A stretch of DNA of 64,000 nucleotides from Odontocerum albicorne (Eukaryota; Arthropoda; Insecta; Trichoptera; Odontoceridae). A model generated the notes under the pieces. That model made no database searches and had not been told where the DNA came from. It was given only the letters and a program-made list of their open reading frames with translations. A program made the translations under genes and the position numbers. This document shows positions 54,134-64,000 of this stretch, piece by piece (positions within the stretch are counted from its first letter, which is position 1; each line of letters starts with the position of its first letter). Location of the stretch: assembly GCA_949825065.1 (NCBI GenBank), contig OX463844.1, forward strand, positions 27,809,056 through 27,873,055, read 5' to 3'.

Positions 54134-55248
54134 TCTAGTTGTCAATGTAGTGACTGTCAAACCACGTCATTGGCGCCTTTTTCTTGTGTTTACATGTGTC
54201 AAAGACTTTTAACTCATAACAATACAAGTTTAATAAAACTACACATGTTTTCATAGCGTTGAACATGTCTGTTTTTGTGCTTGAAAACTACGATTTGCGG
54301 ACAGCATTGATTTTCTGTTACCATTTGAAGAAAACTGCTTCAGAATCGCATCGAATGCTTGTCAAAGCTTACGGTGAGCATGCTCTTGGTAAATCACAAT
54401 GCTTTGAGTGGTTTAAAAAATTCAAAGGTGGCGATTTTAACGTGAGAAACTGGGAACGTGGAAGACCACCGAGAAAGTTTGAAGACGCCGAATCGCAAGC
54501 ATTGTTGGATGAGGATGACGCTCAAACGCAACGACAACTCGCGGATCAATTAAATGTGACACCAAAAGCCGTCTCCATACGTTTGAAAGCTATGGGAAAG
54601 ATCCAGAAGGTGGGAAAATAGGTTTCACATGAACCGAATGAAAGACAGTAGGAAAACCGAAAAACCACTTGCGAAATGTTGCTCGCCAGGTACAAAAGAA
54701 AATCATTTCTCCATCGAATTGTGACTGGCGATGAAAAATGGATATATTTCGAGAATCCTAAGCGTAAAAGATTATGGGTAACTCCAAGCAAACCAGCGAC
54801 ATCGACTGCAAGGCCAAATCGCTATGGACGGAAGACATTGCTCTGTGTTTGGTGGGATCCGAAGGGTGTTATATATTATGAGTTGCTAAAACTTGGCGAA
54901 ACCGTTAATACTGAACGCTACCGACAACAAATGATGGATTTGAACCAAGCATTGCGTGAAAAATGACCAGAATATCAAAAGAGGCAACACAAAGTGATAT
55001 TGCTTCATGTTAATGCACCATCGCACACAGCAAAACCGGTCAAGGAAACGATTGAGGCGTTTAGTTGGCAAATACTTTTGCATGCGGATGATTGGTTTGT
55101 CTCAAAAGAGCAACAGTTTTTTTGGCGTGGCATCCACAAATTGCCAGAGAGATGGGAAAAATGTGTAGCTAGCGATGGGCAATACTTTGAATAAAATATT
55201 TTTTACCATTTTCATATAATAAATGTGTATTTTTGTATAAAAAAAATC
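54134..55248 (+). mobile_element. Mauritiana-subfamily mariner, inactive copy 2
   Basis: Homology with the 7379-8651 copy starts at TGGCTCTAGTTGTCAATGTA and runs to AATCCGGTTTCATA. Both outermost ends, with the terminal repeats, are lost. The transposase pseudogene inside has a deletion that removes the third catalytic Asp. Confidence 0.85.
54259..55194 (+). pseudogene. Mauritiana-type mariner transposase with C-terminal deletion
   Basis: From 54265: MSVFVLENYDLRTALIF, LKKTASESHRMLVKAYGEHA, QTQRQLADQLNVTPKAVSIR and LKAMGKIQKVGK, open to a stop at 54619. Then HRIVTGDEKWIYFENPKRKR, LCVWWDPKGVIYYELLKLGE and, after another stop at 54964, VILLHVNAPSHTAKPVKE. The second catalytic Asp has become Val. 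From ILLHA the frame jumps to DDWFVSKEQQFFWRGIHKLP, so the whole YSPDLAPSD block with the third Asp is missing. It ends CVASDGQYFE, stop 55192-55194. Confidence 0.87.
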
Positions 55249-56190
55249 CGGTTTCATAGGAAATACCTGACATGTATACATCACGCGAATCAAACCCCTC
55301 ACACTTCATCACTCCAGACAGATCAAAACGTTCATCCCACAATATATCGCACATAATCATAAAAAAAATAAAAACTACTACTCTCAAGAGCTCTCAAAAA
55401 CCTTAGCTACAAGTAATTTCTCTTGCAAGCCCAAGTATTCCAACTCTTGTCGCAATAACAACCACGCTCCGATCGACTACCTAAATTGTTTTCCTCCTTT
55501 TGCCTTTATTGAATTCGTCACCCCATTGTATGTCATGGTAATATAGCCTTTGGGCAAAATATGTTTTAACTCTAGGGATGGTGAATATTTGATCAGTTGC
55601 CATGCATGTCATATGTCTGCATCTTTCCCTCATCTTGATGATAGTGCCAGAGAATGGATTTGAAATGTAAATTGGCTATATTCAGGACCAGGTTCTCCCT
55701 GAAAAACTCCGCTGTGGGATACCGGGCAGGAAGTTTACTAATTATTATTTTTATAATAAATTTTTGGGAAACCTGCAGTATGTGTTTTTGTGTTGTCTGA
55801 ATAAACAGTCATAATATTTTTATGACACGGTATAGCGTTGTTTCATAATAAAATATAATCTCAAGAGCGTTATATTAAAGGCCACTAGGTAAATTCAGTC
55901 GAAAAATGGTCTGGAAGTAAGACATGAAAACTAGAATGTCGACAATGCATAACAAGTATTATATATTATCTGCCATGCCATTAGTATCGGCAAACCTGCC
56001 TCTGATGTTTGGACAGATATTTGAATTATTATGATCGAATAATTTGATGGCACAAATCATCCTAGTTTGGATGGATTGCTTATTAATAAAAATATGTAGA
56101 ATCACAAGTCCGATGGGACATATGAGAATTGAGATAATTTCGAGTCATTTTTAAGAGCCTTTACATCTAGTCAATGTGATGATGAGTAAA
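55249..56190. other. Intergenic stretch
   Basis: No gene recognised. 55670-55770 (CTCCGCTGTGGGATACCGGG then AT-rich ATTATTATTTTTATAATAA) might be a LINE tail. 55985-56020 matches a repeat near 26450. Confidence 0.3.
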
Positions 56191-56194
56191 TATG

Positions 56195-56275
56195 CTGGAA
56201 TTCCCAACCCCGGGGGCTACCGATTCCTTATCGGATAGGGACCTGACTGATTTGTTTGGATAATGTTATCCTTAA
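56195..56275 (+). repeat. Diverged SINE head
   Basis: AACCCCGGGGGCTACCGATT CCTTATCGG corresponds to the anticodon-stem to B-box part of the head. A decayed body follows. Confidence 0.4.
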
Positions 56276-56744
56276 TTTAAAAAATGAGTTTCTTGAGCTG
56301 AGGTTGACAGAGCGTCTTTCCAAACAGGTGTGAGTGAAGACCGAAGGATTTGGTTTGATATTTTGTGAATCGTGTGCTAGAATGGAAGTATGCAAATTCG
56401 ATTTATTTTAAACTCCATAATTTCCTTAAAATGTGGATGGTAACTTCTTTCTTGATAAGTTGATCCCATACTTTTGGTTAATTTTTCTGGAAATCTTCAG
56501 CGAGTAAGTAGTGAAAAATTCTGAGGTTTATCATTTTTTTTTCGTTTAATGTGACAATTTATGTGGCATCGTTTAGATAGCAAACTTTCCTCAAGGGCGC
56601 TTTAAATCGGAACGCTCTCCTCGGGCGTTCTAACTTATTCCCTTATCACTTCTGCTTTATTATCTTCATCGTTTTATGTAGTAAATTTATTTGATAGATT
56701 TTTAAAAATTGATTTAACCTTAATTTATTTTGTATTGTTTTTAA

Positions 56745-56945
56745 TCACATTTTCGCTGTGTACAGTACTAATTAGCGGGTTTATTGTAATCTTTCACAAC
56801 CATTTAGAAAATAGATCTTAACATAAGTGAAAATCAAATTGGAACCCTCTTTTTTTAATGAACTACCAACGACAATCAAACCTTCAACCCCCGGTCAGAA
56901 GGTAGAAATCATACCAACTAGTTCTCGAACTTCGCCATCATTTCG
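56745..56945 (-). repeat. SINE, minus orientation, long copy
   Basis: Tail ATCACATTTTCGCTGTGTAC AGTACTAATTAGCGGG, body ACATAAGTGAAAATCAAATT GGAACCC, B-box zone GACAATCAAACC and AACCCCCGGTCAGAAGG, then the A-box side AACTAGTTCTC. Diverged but in the right order. Confidence 0.6.
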
Positions 56946-57011
56946 TTTTTTTAATTATTTATTCGTATATTTCGACAACATATTTGATATATTGTAACGT
57001 AACTTGATTAA

Positions 57012-57522
57012 CCGTTTTACTGCTGAGCCTTTTTTCACATATTATGCGAAAATTGCGGAAGAATTTTAGAGAAAAAATAATCTTTGAATAAGTGTGCACA
57101 AAATTGTGTACATTTTCATCAAATATACTATAGAGGGATTTTCGTAATTCTTTCGGTTGTGTGTAGGGAACATATCAAACTACTCAAATAAAAGGTAATT
57201 TTAACTATAACTGTATTTATTTATATTTTAAAAATAAAAAAAAACAAAGAAGAATATAAAAAAAATTATATGCAAAAATGTTTTCCCACACAAACTCCAT
57301 GTACTCCCTTCTTAATTAATGTTATTTTCACCGCGATATACTTTTTAAAAGTTTATTTATGATTATTATTGACGAATTAAAAATGATTTGCGCGCGCGCA
57401 CCGCGACACGTCTACACAGGTCGATATCTAAAATCAAACTGAGCAATAGTCGATATCCCGACGGTACGCAGTTTTCGCGCAGTAATAAAGCGTCGATATA
57501 TCGACGGCCCGCAGTAAAACGG
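57012..57522. mobile_element. piggyBac-like MITE
   Basis: TTAA target duplications lie at 57008-57011 and 57523-57526. Inverted ends CCGTTTTACTGC (57012-57023) and GCAGTAAAACGG (57511-57522) are perfect over 12 bp and continue with similar GAGCC / GGCCC bases. 511 bp, non-coding. Subterminal TCGATAT words recur near the right end (57421, 57451, 57494), with a palindromic TCGATATATCGA. Only a transposase supplied elsewhere could move it. Confidence 0.87.
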
Positions 57523-57654
57523 TTAAGTGATATAAACTTCAAGTATTTTTTTATCATGCAATTTGGGAGGGAAAAGCGAATTAAACAATATCGATTATTT
57601 TAATGGTTAACATAATTTATAGTTCTGGAATAAACATAATTTATAGTTAACATA

Positions 57655-57722
57655 GTTCGGGAATTGAACCCGAAACCCCCGGATAGAAGTTAAAAATGTT
57701 ACCACTAGACTACGGAGGTTGT
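57655..57722 (-). repeat. tRNA-like SINE head, minus orientation
   Basis: CGGGAATTGAACCCGAAACC CCCGG and ACCACTAGACTACGGAGG are the B- and A-box regions in reverse complement. The next 60 bp (GATATTTTGAAAGAAGGAAA) resemble RTE tail text. Confidence 0.5.
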
Positions 57723-57799
57723 TGGAGGAAAGTTTACGAGTAGTTGAATCTAGCGAATGATATTTTGAAAGAAGGAAAAGTAAGAAAATCATCTAATCC

Positions 57800-58038
57800 A
57801 TATTAGAGATGTTCATCCTGGCTACCGGCTACCGGCCCTGCGCTTTGAGAAGTGAGTACGTGTAGTGAGGCACGCCGTCCGCAAGCTATCTCTCCGTCCC
57901 CTTCGGCACATCGCAGTATTGCGGTGCACGAATGTGTGGGTGTGTGGACGAATAAACTCGTATGTTGATTATGTACGCATGCACAGCATCCGTTCAGAAA
58001 CATCTCGAAGTGTAGGAGTTTGTGACGTTTGAACTATC
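57800..58038. other. GC-rich patch
   Basis: GGCTACCGGCTACCGGCCCT, GAGGCACGCCGTCCGCAAGC and CCCCTTCGGCACATCGC stand out from AT-rich surroundings. No open frame or known element. It could be a promoter or a fragment of a GC-rich repeat. Confidence 0.3.
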
Positions 58039-58110
58039 TACAGTAATCTCTCCGTTTACGCGGATTATTGGTTCCAGGAAAACAACGAGTAAATTAAAAC
58101 CGTGAAAATG
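58039..58110 (+). repeat. MITE terminus, CAGTAATC...TTTACG type, copy 2
   Basis: TACAGTAATCTCTCCGTTTA CGCGGATTATTGGTTCC with GAGTAAATTAAAACCGTGAA just inside. Same family as 42417-42480. TA before CAGT. Confidence 0.5.
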
Positions 58111-60284
58111 GAGTCATTGAATGCTATGTAAAACTGGTGATCTTTTACATATTTTCAGATATTCTTCTTACTTACTTAAAAAACTTAATTTATTTTTTAA
58201 TAAGTACGAGTATATAAGTGGTCAATTAAATCTTATAAAATACACATTTTGCTGAGAGCTGTACGATTTATTTATACGAAGAAAAAAATAAAGAACTTAC
58301 AATTTATTATACTATACATTCAAAACTACTCTCCCTAGATCCATCTTTCATTGTTACTGTGTCGCTATTACAGGTGTAGTTCTAATTGCCGATGTTGATC
58401 ACATAAATAATTTATCTATACGAGTATCTAGAGACTGCTTCTGTCCAGTTCCAAACAGAATAGACTGCGTTACTGAACTGAATTCGCATAACTGAAGACC
58501 GTGGAATAACTTTTCAGACTTTTTGCCCTTTAATTAATTAAGTTGGATTACTAAAAGCCTGGATGTTACAATGTATGACTCTTACTCCGGTAGCTCAGTA
58601 TAGGTAAAACAAGGCTCAATAAGATCTCAAGATGTCGTGGGAAGAGGTAGGCATTCGTCAGTGCTTGGGTAGGTATAAATACATAATGAAACACATATTT
58701 GCTGTTAATAGGTTATATATTTAATCCTGACGAGCTGATACTCCGTCAGGAAAATCAAATGGGCAGATTTCTCTCTGCTACTCCGCTAACCTTTCAGATG
58801 GACAGGCAGTCGAAGTAATTTATTATCAGGGGTAATCACACAACAGTCCGTTGCGGAAATGTGTCAATTCTCAAAGATTAGATCTCGCCAATCTCTAGAA
58901 TACTCAGATATCACCATAAAATGACAAGCAAAAGAGGATAAATAAGGTTGATCTTACTCCAATACAGGACAAAATGTATTATCCCAGATCCGCTTCAAGT
59001 GTATGACCAGGTCGACTCGTATATGGCCCTCTGACCTTATACTGTTACTACAGGGCCGCTGATGTGAAGAAATTCCCTCAGTGGTTGGCGACCGCCAATT
59101 CGTGCCGTAATACACCCACACGACTCAGTTCCTCCAGAATTTACCGGACAAATTGTATCAAATAAGAATGAACAATCAAATGTGAGAAAAGCTTGTTCAA
59201 GTTCGCGAACAGCGTCAAGACGAGAATGATGTTGACTTGATAACTTCGTGGCGAGAAAGATGTGGGGAGATCGCGGTTCCTTTATTTAAGGGATCTCCCC
59301 AAGCTCCGCCATTTTGGAACTCTTTAGAAAGTTGCTCGCGACCGTTAAAAAAATCATAAATCTTTTTTGTCCGGCCGGACGTTATTTTGCCAATGAATAG
59401 TATATTTAAACTTTCACAGCGTAATTAAGTCGAGAATCCCTTTTGTATAACATCCGGTAACCCTAAAGGCGACACTTAAAATTGCTTAAGGGACAATAGT
59501 CACTTCTTTTGAAATGTATCTCGAGTGAAGTGTTTTTTTTTTGTCTTCTTACCGTTGAATCCATATTTAACTATGTCCGCAATAAATTAAGCGCGACGTA
59601 TTTCTTTAGAAAGGAGAAGAGAAATTTTTGACCCCTTTTTTCTTTCTCGCATAACAATCGCGGTCATAAAAGCGCATACACCCTCTGAAATATATCTTGC
59701 GCAAAGTTTTATTTCTTTTCTTAGTAACAATAGTTATCTGTGACTGCAATAAATCAGATCGTAAGACGGAACACTAATTGCCGATCCTCATAAAGTGTCG
59801 TGTATTTCTATACAAACGGGACGACAAAGCCAGCCACTCGAGGCAGTTAAGCTTGAAACAATAGGAAGCAATCCTTCTCGAAAATGACGCAAGATCTCCC
59901 TTTGACTGTCCCGGTTCGCTATTTTTAATGGTTATTTTTAACTACAATAAACTAATTGGTCGGCCGTACCCAAGTCCTGACACTCCATTTTATGTTACCG
60001 AAAAGAAAAAAAAATATTAAAAAAAATAATAATTCAAGTACTGATTACGGCCCTGTGTCAATTGGTCATACACATGCTTGCCGAAACAAGGATTAGATAC
60101 TATGCTAAAGGGCATGACGTTACTGGGTCATGCCGGATACGCTCGTGGACGATTTAATAAGCCCCTGCATTTGCGAAAGAGTAGGAAACCACGAAAAACT
60201 AACTCTCAGGGCTTCCCTATCTAAGAACACCTGGAAACAGTTAAACATTTTATAGAGCAAGGCACAATACAGGAGAACATCAAT
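58111..60284. other. Unassigned stretch of more even composition
   Basis: From about 58.5 kb the DNA is less AT-rich than the rest of the window. No protein family was recognised on either strand. It may belong to a large LTR element together with the gypsy fragments at 62-64 kb, but no long terminal repeats were identified. Confidence 0.3.
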
Positions 60285-60535
60285 TATCGCCTTCCCCTCA
60301 ACATGGTTACACATAATAAGTCTTATTATTATTTTTACAAAAAAAAGAAACATACAACATTTAGGATAACAAGACAAAACAGTCACAAGAGTAATGTTCA
60401 AGAACAGATACTATCGCCTTCTCTACAGCATGGTTACACATAATAATTCTTATTAATTTACAATAGAAAAATGTACAAACATTTAAGATTACAAAGGCAA
60501 CACACTCACAAGAGTAATGCCCAAAAACAGATCAA
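60285..60535. repeat. 127-bp tandem direct repeat, two copies
   Basis: The units start TATCGCCTTC at 60285 and 60412 and share ATGGTTACACATAATAA, an A-rich middle and CACAAGAGTAATG with AACAGAT. Divergence is moderate. Not coding. Confidence 0.75.
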
Positions 60536-60929
60536 GTTACTTAATAGTAATTATGTTAGTTCACAACGGCTTCCCCAGAACCGGATCCGATAGTCTGCAC
60601 TTTTAGGGGCACTGATTTAGTTTCCTAACCTAATCACTTAAATTAAGGAAGCAAGGTGAGTTTCCTCCCGCTTGTCTGGTGATCTTTGATATTGCAAGAT
60701 ACAAGTCTGGCGATATATCAATAATGAGACTATATAAGACACATTTAACATACGATTTTCCATTACACGGCCCTGAGACACCACTCATAGGGGCGACATC
60801 TGACTATAGGCCTCCTCCAGGTCTAAAAACTGACAAGAAACAGTTACACTTGGTTATACAATACAGCAAATATGTGTTTATAATATCATCACCTCGGGGA
60901 TCGTCATCCCTTTAGTGCCAATTCTCGTG

Positions 60930-61715
60930 CTAGCCAGAGTCGTCAGTGCGACGCCCACACACATCACGGACGGTGCCAAAACTCGCATGATCCATAAAAT
61001 ACCATGGTTATCCGGGCACCGACGGTGCCATGAGCGTCCACCTAGACCGGGAGCACATGCAAATTTGGGTTCATGACGCCCATGGTTGGAGTCACACTCA
61101 ACAACCCCCACTGGATGTATATAGGCCATCCGTAAGCCTCCACTGGATGTATATAGGCCATCCGTAAGCCCCCTACTGGATGTATATAGGCCATCCGTAA
61201 GCCTTTCGCTGATTGGTTGGAGCCTACTCCACAACCGTTGTCACCAGTGCGACACCCGCGGACCCAAAGGGCGGAGCCAAGTTGTACATGTTGTCCACGC
61301 ACAAAACTACGGTCGTCCTTGTCCCAATGGTGCCCACGAGCGCCCACCTAAGTCGTCGGTGCGACGGCCGCAGAACCAACGGGCGGACCCAAGATACGCA
61401 TGATGTCCCCACACCATGCTACCTACGTCCGGGTACCGATGGCGCCACGGACGCCTGCCCACCTGGACCGGACTGACAATAAAACCTTTGTCACCAGTGT
61501 GACGCCTGCGGACCCAAAGGGCGGAGTCCATACACACTACTATGGAGGTCCTGGTACCAATGGTGCCGCGAGCGCCCACCTCTGTCGTCGGTGCGACGGC
61601 CGCAGAACCAACGGGCGGAGCCAAGATGTGCATGACGTAGTCATATCATACTATGCACCTCCGTGTACCGATGGCGTCGCGGACGCCTGCCCACCTAGAC
61701 CGGACTGACAGTTAC
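60930..61715. repeat. GC-rich degenerate tandem array, about 115-bp units in dimers
   Basis: The motif GTCRYCRGTGCGAC or a close variant recurs at 60939, 61240, 61352, 61490 and 61584, each time followed by a GC-rich stretch usually ending GGGCGGA. Two types alternate: GTCACCAGTGYGACRCC with GGACCCAAAGGGCGGA (61240, 61490) and GTCGTCGGTGCGACGGCCGC with AACCAACGGGCGGA (61352, 61584), so a dimer of about 230-250 bp is the higher-order unit. Interspersed GCGCCCACCT and GACGCCTGCCCACC blocks repeat too. Open frames on both strands here follow from the composition and have no recognised domain. Confidence 0.75.
61111..61203. repeat. 32-bp tandem repeat, three units inside the GC-rich array
   Basis: CTGGATGTATATAGGCCATC CGTAAGCC occurs at 61111, 61143 and 61176 without mismatch in the 28-bp core. 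It inserts about 95 bp between two units of the larger array. Confidence 0.9.
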
Positions 61716-62194
61716 AATAAAAAAAATATACAAAACAACAAAAAAAAAAAAATCATTGGCCGAAGCCTCACAATTAAAGGATATCCCATCGAAAGCCCCC
61801 CCCACCAAAGCACGCACCAAATCCCTTTCATTCATACTTCCCAGCAGCACTTCCCAAACCCCTGTAGCAACCCCACTCATTCCCTATCATGGAGCTGCCT
61901 TCCATTCAACCTATACGACCTCGTGCCAGGTGAGCGACCCTTGACAGAACAGGATAAGGAATTGGTAAGGATGTATCCAATGTGACATCATGAGGAGGTG
62001 AGCGTCGACGCTCTATCAAAAGACGTGCATACAAACGCTATGCTATCAGCAAAAAATCACCACTCATTGTCCAGCACATGGTCTATTGAGCGCCACCATA
62101 TTTTTTTTCTTGGAACATGGAAACCTAATTTGGTATAACTGAATTACCACAAGTGCCACGGCAGCTCTCGCGTCAATTCACCGTAGTGGAGCCC

Positions 62195-62377
62195 TTATTC
62201 CACCTTGGCGATGTCTTTGACGTGAAATTTACCTGCCACTTTCCCCTTCAGGTCAGACAGTTCATATATTGTGTCGGAAATTTTCCTTGTGACCACACAC
62301 TTGACAAATCGGGGCGCTAACTTGTTGCTGAAGTATCGCCCAGCGTTTGATTGGCTAAAATACCCTCTCCATACCAC
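62195..62377 (-). pseudogene. Ty3/gypsy integrase C-terminal fragment
   Basis: Minus strand: VWRGYFSQSNAGRYFSNKL, APRFVKCVVTRKISDTIYEL and DLKGKVAGKFHVKDIAKVE, stop 62197-62195. The pattern FSxKLAPKFxxC ... YxLxDxxGKxxGxxHVKDLK is the end of gypsy integrases. The rest of the integrase was not recognised upstream, so the element is broken between here and the reverse-transcriptase piece at 63.8-64 kb. Confidence 0.75.
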
Positions 62378-63820
62378 CTGTCCAACTAGGTGGTTTATAA
62401 CCTAGGTGTGAACTACACCAAGCAGCGCTTAGCTTCCAGCCTGCCACAACCTATCTGTACTTTTATCCTAAAGGTTGTTCCCTTTGCCTTATACCATTAG
62501 TTATCGCAAGAAGTGCGAACAAAACGTTCTTCCGGCACGGCCCCTCTATTCGAAGAACGATCCATGAGGGGCAGGGTAGAGATTATGCCGATGAGAGGAA
62601 AGGTGAACTCATCCTGCTATTCTCACAGTATCATTGAGGCATGAACAAATCCTTCCCTAGGTGTTCGCATCACTCACATTGGTTTACTCTAAACCACATG
62701 ACGAACACGTAATTAATGAGGAATTAAACCTCTCCTATGCTAGTCTTCTGCGGATGGTAACTAACGCTGCTAACCCTTTATCCGTGATATCATATGATTC
62801 TAGTAATCCACTAATTTCCAGCAGAGGGGACTAGCCTCGTCACCCTCAGCTGTGCTTATATGATGCGGATCACGGCGGGGATATCTATTCCTCATATACC
62901 TTTAACTAATAGTTTTCGATGACGCCACCTCAACGATGAAGTTTAAACAACTTGCCAACTTTATACTACGGCCAGCATCGTGAAAACATGCTCCGCTCCC
63001 GATGAAGGAGGTTAAACGAACATGTTGCTTCAATACTGCATGGTATACTCGCTCGCTTGTATACAGACATGCGCCCTAAGGTCTCTGATTTCCTGCCCGA
63101 GCACATTAAAGTTGTCACCACGCGTTATATATGTAGACGTTCTAAAAATCAGGGTGTGTAATACCCTTGCGATAGAAAAACAAATCAAAGTTTTTTCGCC
63201 CTTTGGTGACATACTTGTACTAATTAATCAGCGATCTAGGTTTCTATTACATCTGCGGTATCATGAAGCTTATGGCTGGCGAGCTTACCGCAAGGCTAGG
63301 CGTTGTTTCGAAAATTAAACTGAACTAACTACAATATACGGGTAATACGAGTAAAATTCTAACTTATTTACCATGCCGCTGGTTATGAAACTTCTACAAT
63401 ATTACTCTCTACTAGGAACCCTCCTGAGTTCGTCGCGGTACGTAAGATGACCTAGACATTTGCATGCGTCATCGCAAAATTCGGATTTGTATAACCCTGT
63501 AGTACGGCTTCCTAATACACGCACAGGCACAAACAATTATAGCCGTACGTCTAGAAGGCAACCTCAAAGGAACACAATACCAAATACAATACATAGGCAC
63601 AAATACAATACAATACTAACAGAAATGAAATTATAAATATAATTAATGCAACAAAAAAAAATACAATTCAGGATAATAAGATGTATGCATGGCAGATAAT
63701 CAGATACGGAAAAACACACAAGAATTATAACTCTCAAGCCTTTACCTGAGATCAATAAAGTCAATAATTAATTATCTCCAAGACTCTCAGTCCTGTTTGC
63801 ATATTATTAAACCAACATGG
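62378..63820 (-). other. Region between the two gypsy fragments
   Basis: Expected to hold the rest of RT, RNase H and most of the integrase if the element were whole, but it is only about 1.4 kb and I recognise no catalytic motif. It probably contains deletions and unrelated insertions. Short open frames (e.g. 63030-63212 minus) are unassigned. Confidence 0.3.
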
Positions 63821-63829
63821 TACAGAACC

Positions 63830-64000
63830 CTGGTCACCCTGATCGGCGAACAATTGTTCCATCATTCGTTGCATCTCAGCAGGAATGTTTTTTAAGCCAA
63901 ACGGGGTGACCACAAACTGATATTGTCCCCGGCCCTCTACGAAGAATGCCGTCTTGCATTTAGACTCTTTGCTTAATGGCATCAGCCAAAACTCATGGCT
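63830..64000 (-). pseudogene. Ty3/gypsy reverse transcriptase fragment, runs off window edge
   Basis: Minus strand from the window edge: SHEFWLMPLSKESKCKTAF, VEGRGQYQFVVTPFGLKNIP, AEMQRMMEQLFADQ. These are the RT fingers/palm motifs of Ty3/gypsy elements (F-x-I/M-PLxEES-K-TAF ... QF-VMPFGLKNAPAxFQR). The frame leaves homology just before the catalytic YxDD box, which is missing. The 5' part lies beyond 64000. Confidence 0.82.

Noticed and set aside
59080..59110. TTGGCGACCGCC as a retroelement primer-binding site
   Set aside because: It resembles the TGGCGACC start of some gypsy primer sites, but it is on the plus strand whereas the gypsy fragments are on the minus strand, and no LTR end precedes it.
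61042..61708. Several overlapping open frames of about 100 codons on both strands
   Set aside because: They lie in the GC-rich tandem array, where stop codons are rare in all frames, and show no domain.

Overview
This window is insect DNA, most likely from a moth or butterfly. It is AT-rich, its genes are split by short GT-AG introns, and it is full of decayed mobile elements of the kinds common in lepidopteran genomes: several mariner subfamilies, RTE-like LINE 3' ends, tRNA-derived SINEs, a gypsy remnant and a copia remnant. No bacterial gene, rRNA gene, bona fide tRNA gene or CRISPR array was seen. Only two host genes can be supported firmly.

Layout. (1) 1-1574: the last two coding exons of an acyl-CoA desaturase (plus strand; the 5' part lies outside the window). 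(2) 1.6-8.9 kb: mobile-element debris. It holds a decayed DDE transposase on the minus strand whose D-E spacing is exactly 82 residues (4061-5616), two LINEs of which one sits inside the other (5.87-6.9 kb), and a dead mauritiana-type mariner inserted in a SINE (7379-8651). (3) 8938-13083: a complete five-exon minus-strand gene for the DCAF13/Sof1 WD40 ribosome-biogenesis protein, 445 residues, every exon junction in frame. (4) 14.3-16.0 kb: a second transposon resembling the first DDE family, with its intron still readable. (5) 16-29 kb: mostly intergenic, with SINEs, one SINE copy whose internal A-box region is tandemly amplified (20440-20955), an irritans-type mariner (21631-22901), a truncated mariner and RTE fragments. 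(6) 29-41 kb: a deleted mariner with perfect 26-bp ends (29450-30364), a satellite of about 115-bp units (35.0-35.8 kb), an apparently intact mariner (36833-38121) nested in an older RTE copy, a hAT-like MITE and a foldback element. (7) 41-58 kb: a copia remnant, RTE tails, hairpin elements, a second mauritiana-type mariner (54.1-55.25 kb) and a piggyBac-like MITE with TTAA ends (57012-57522). (8) 58-64 kb: compositionally different, with a GC-rich degenerate tandem array (60.9-61.7 kb) and minus-strand Ty3/gypsy pol fragments running off the right edge.

The two host genes are functionally unrelated (ER lipid desaturation; nucleolar rRNA processing). The rest reads as a record of successive insertions, several of which can be put in order. 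The most interesting signals are a LINE 3' end that matches the tail of the resident SINE family, the A-box array inside a SINE, the DD82E-type transposase remnants, the intact mariner, and an apparent excess of the heptamer ACTCGTA.
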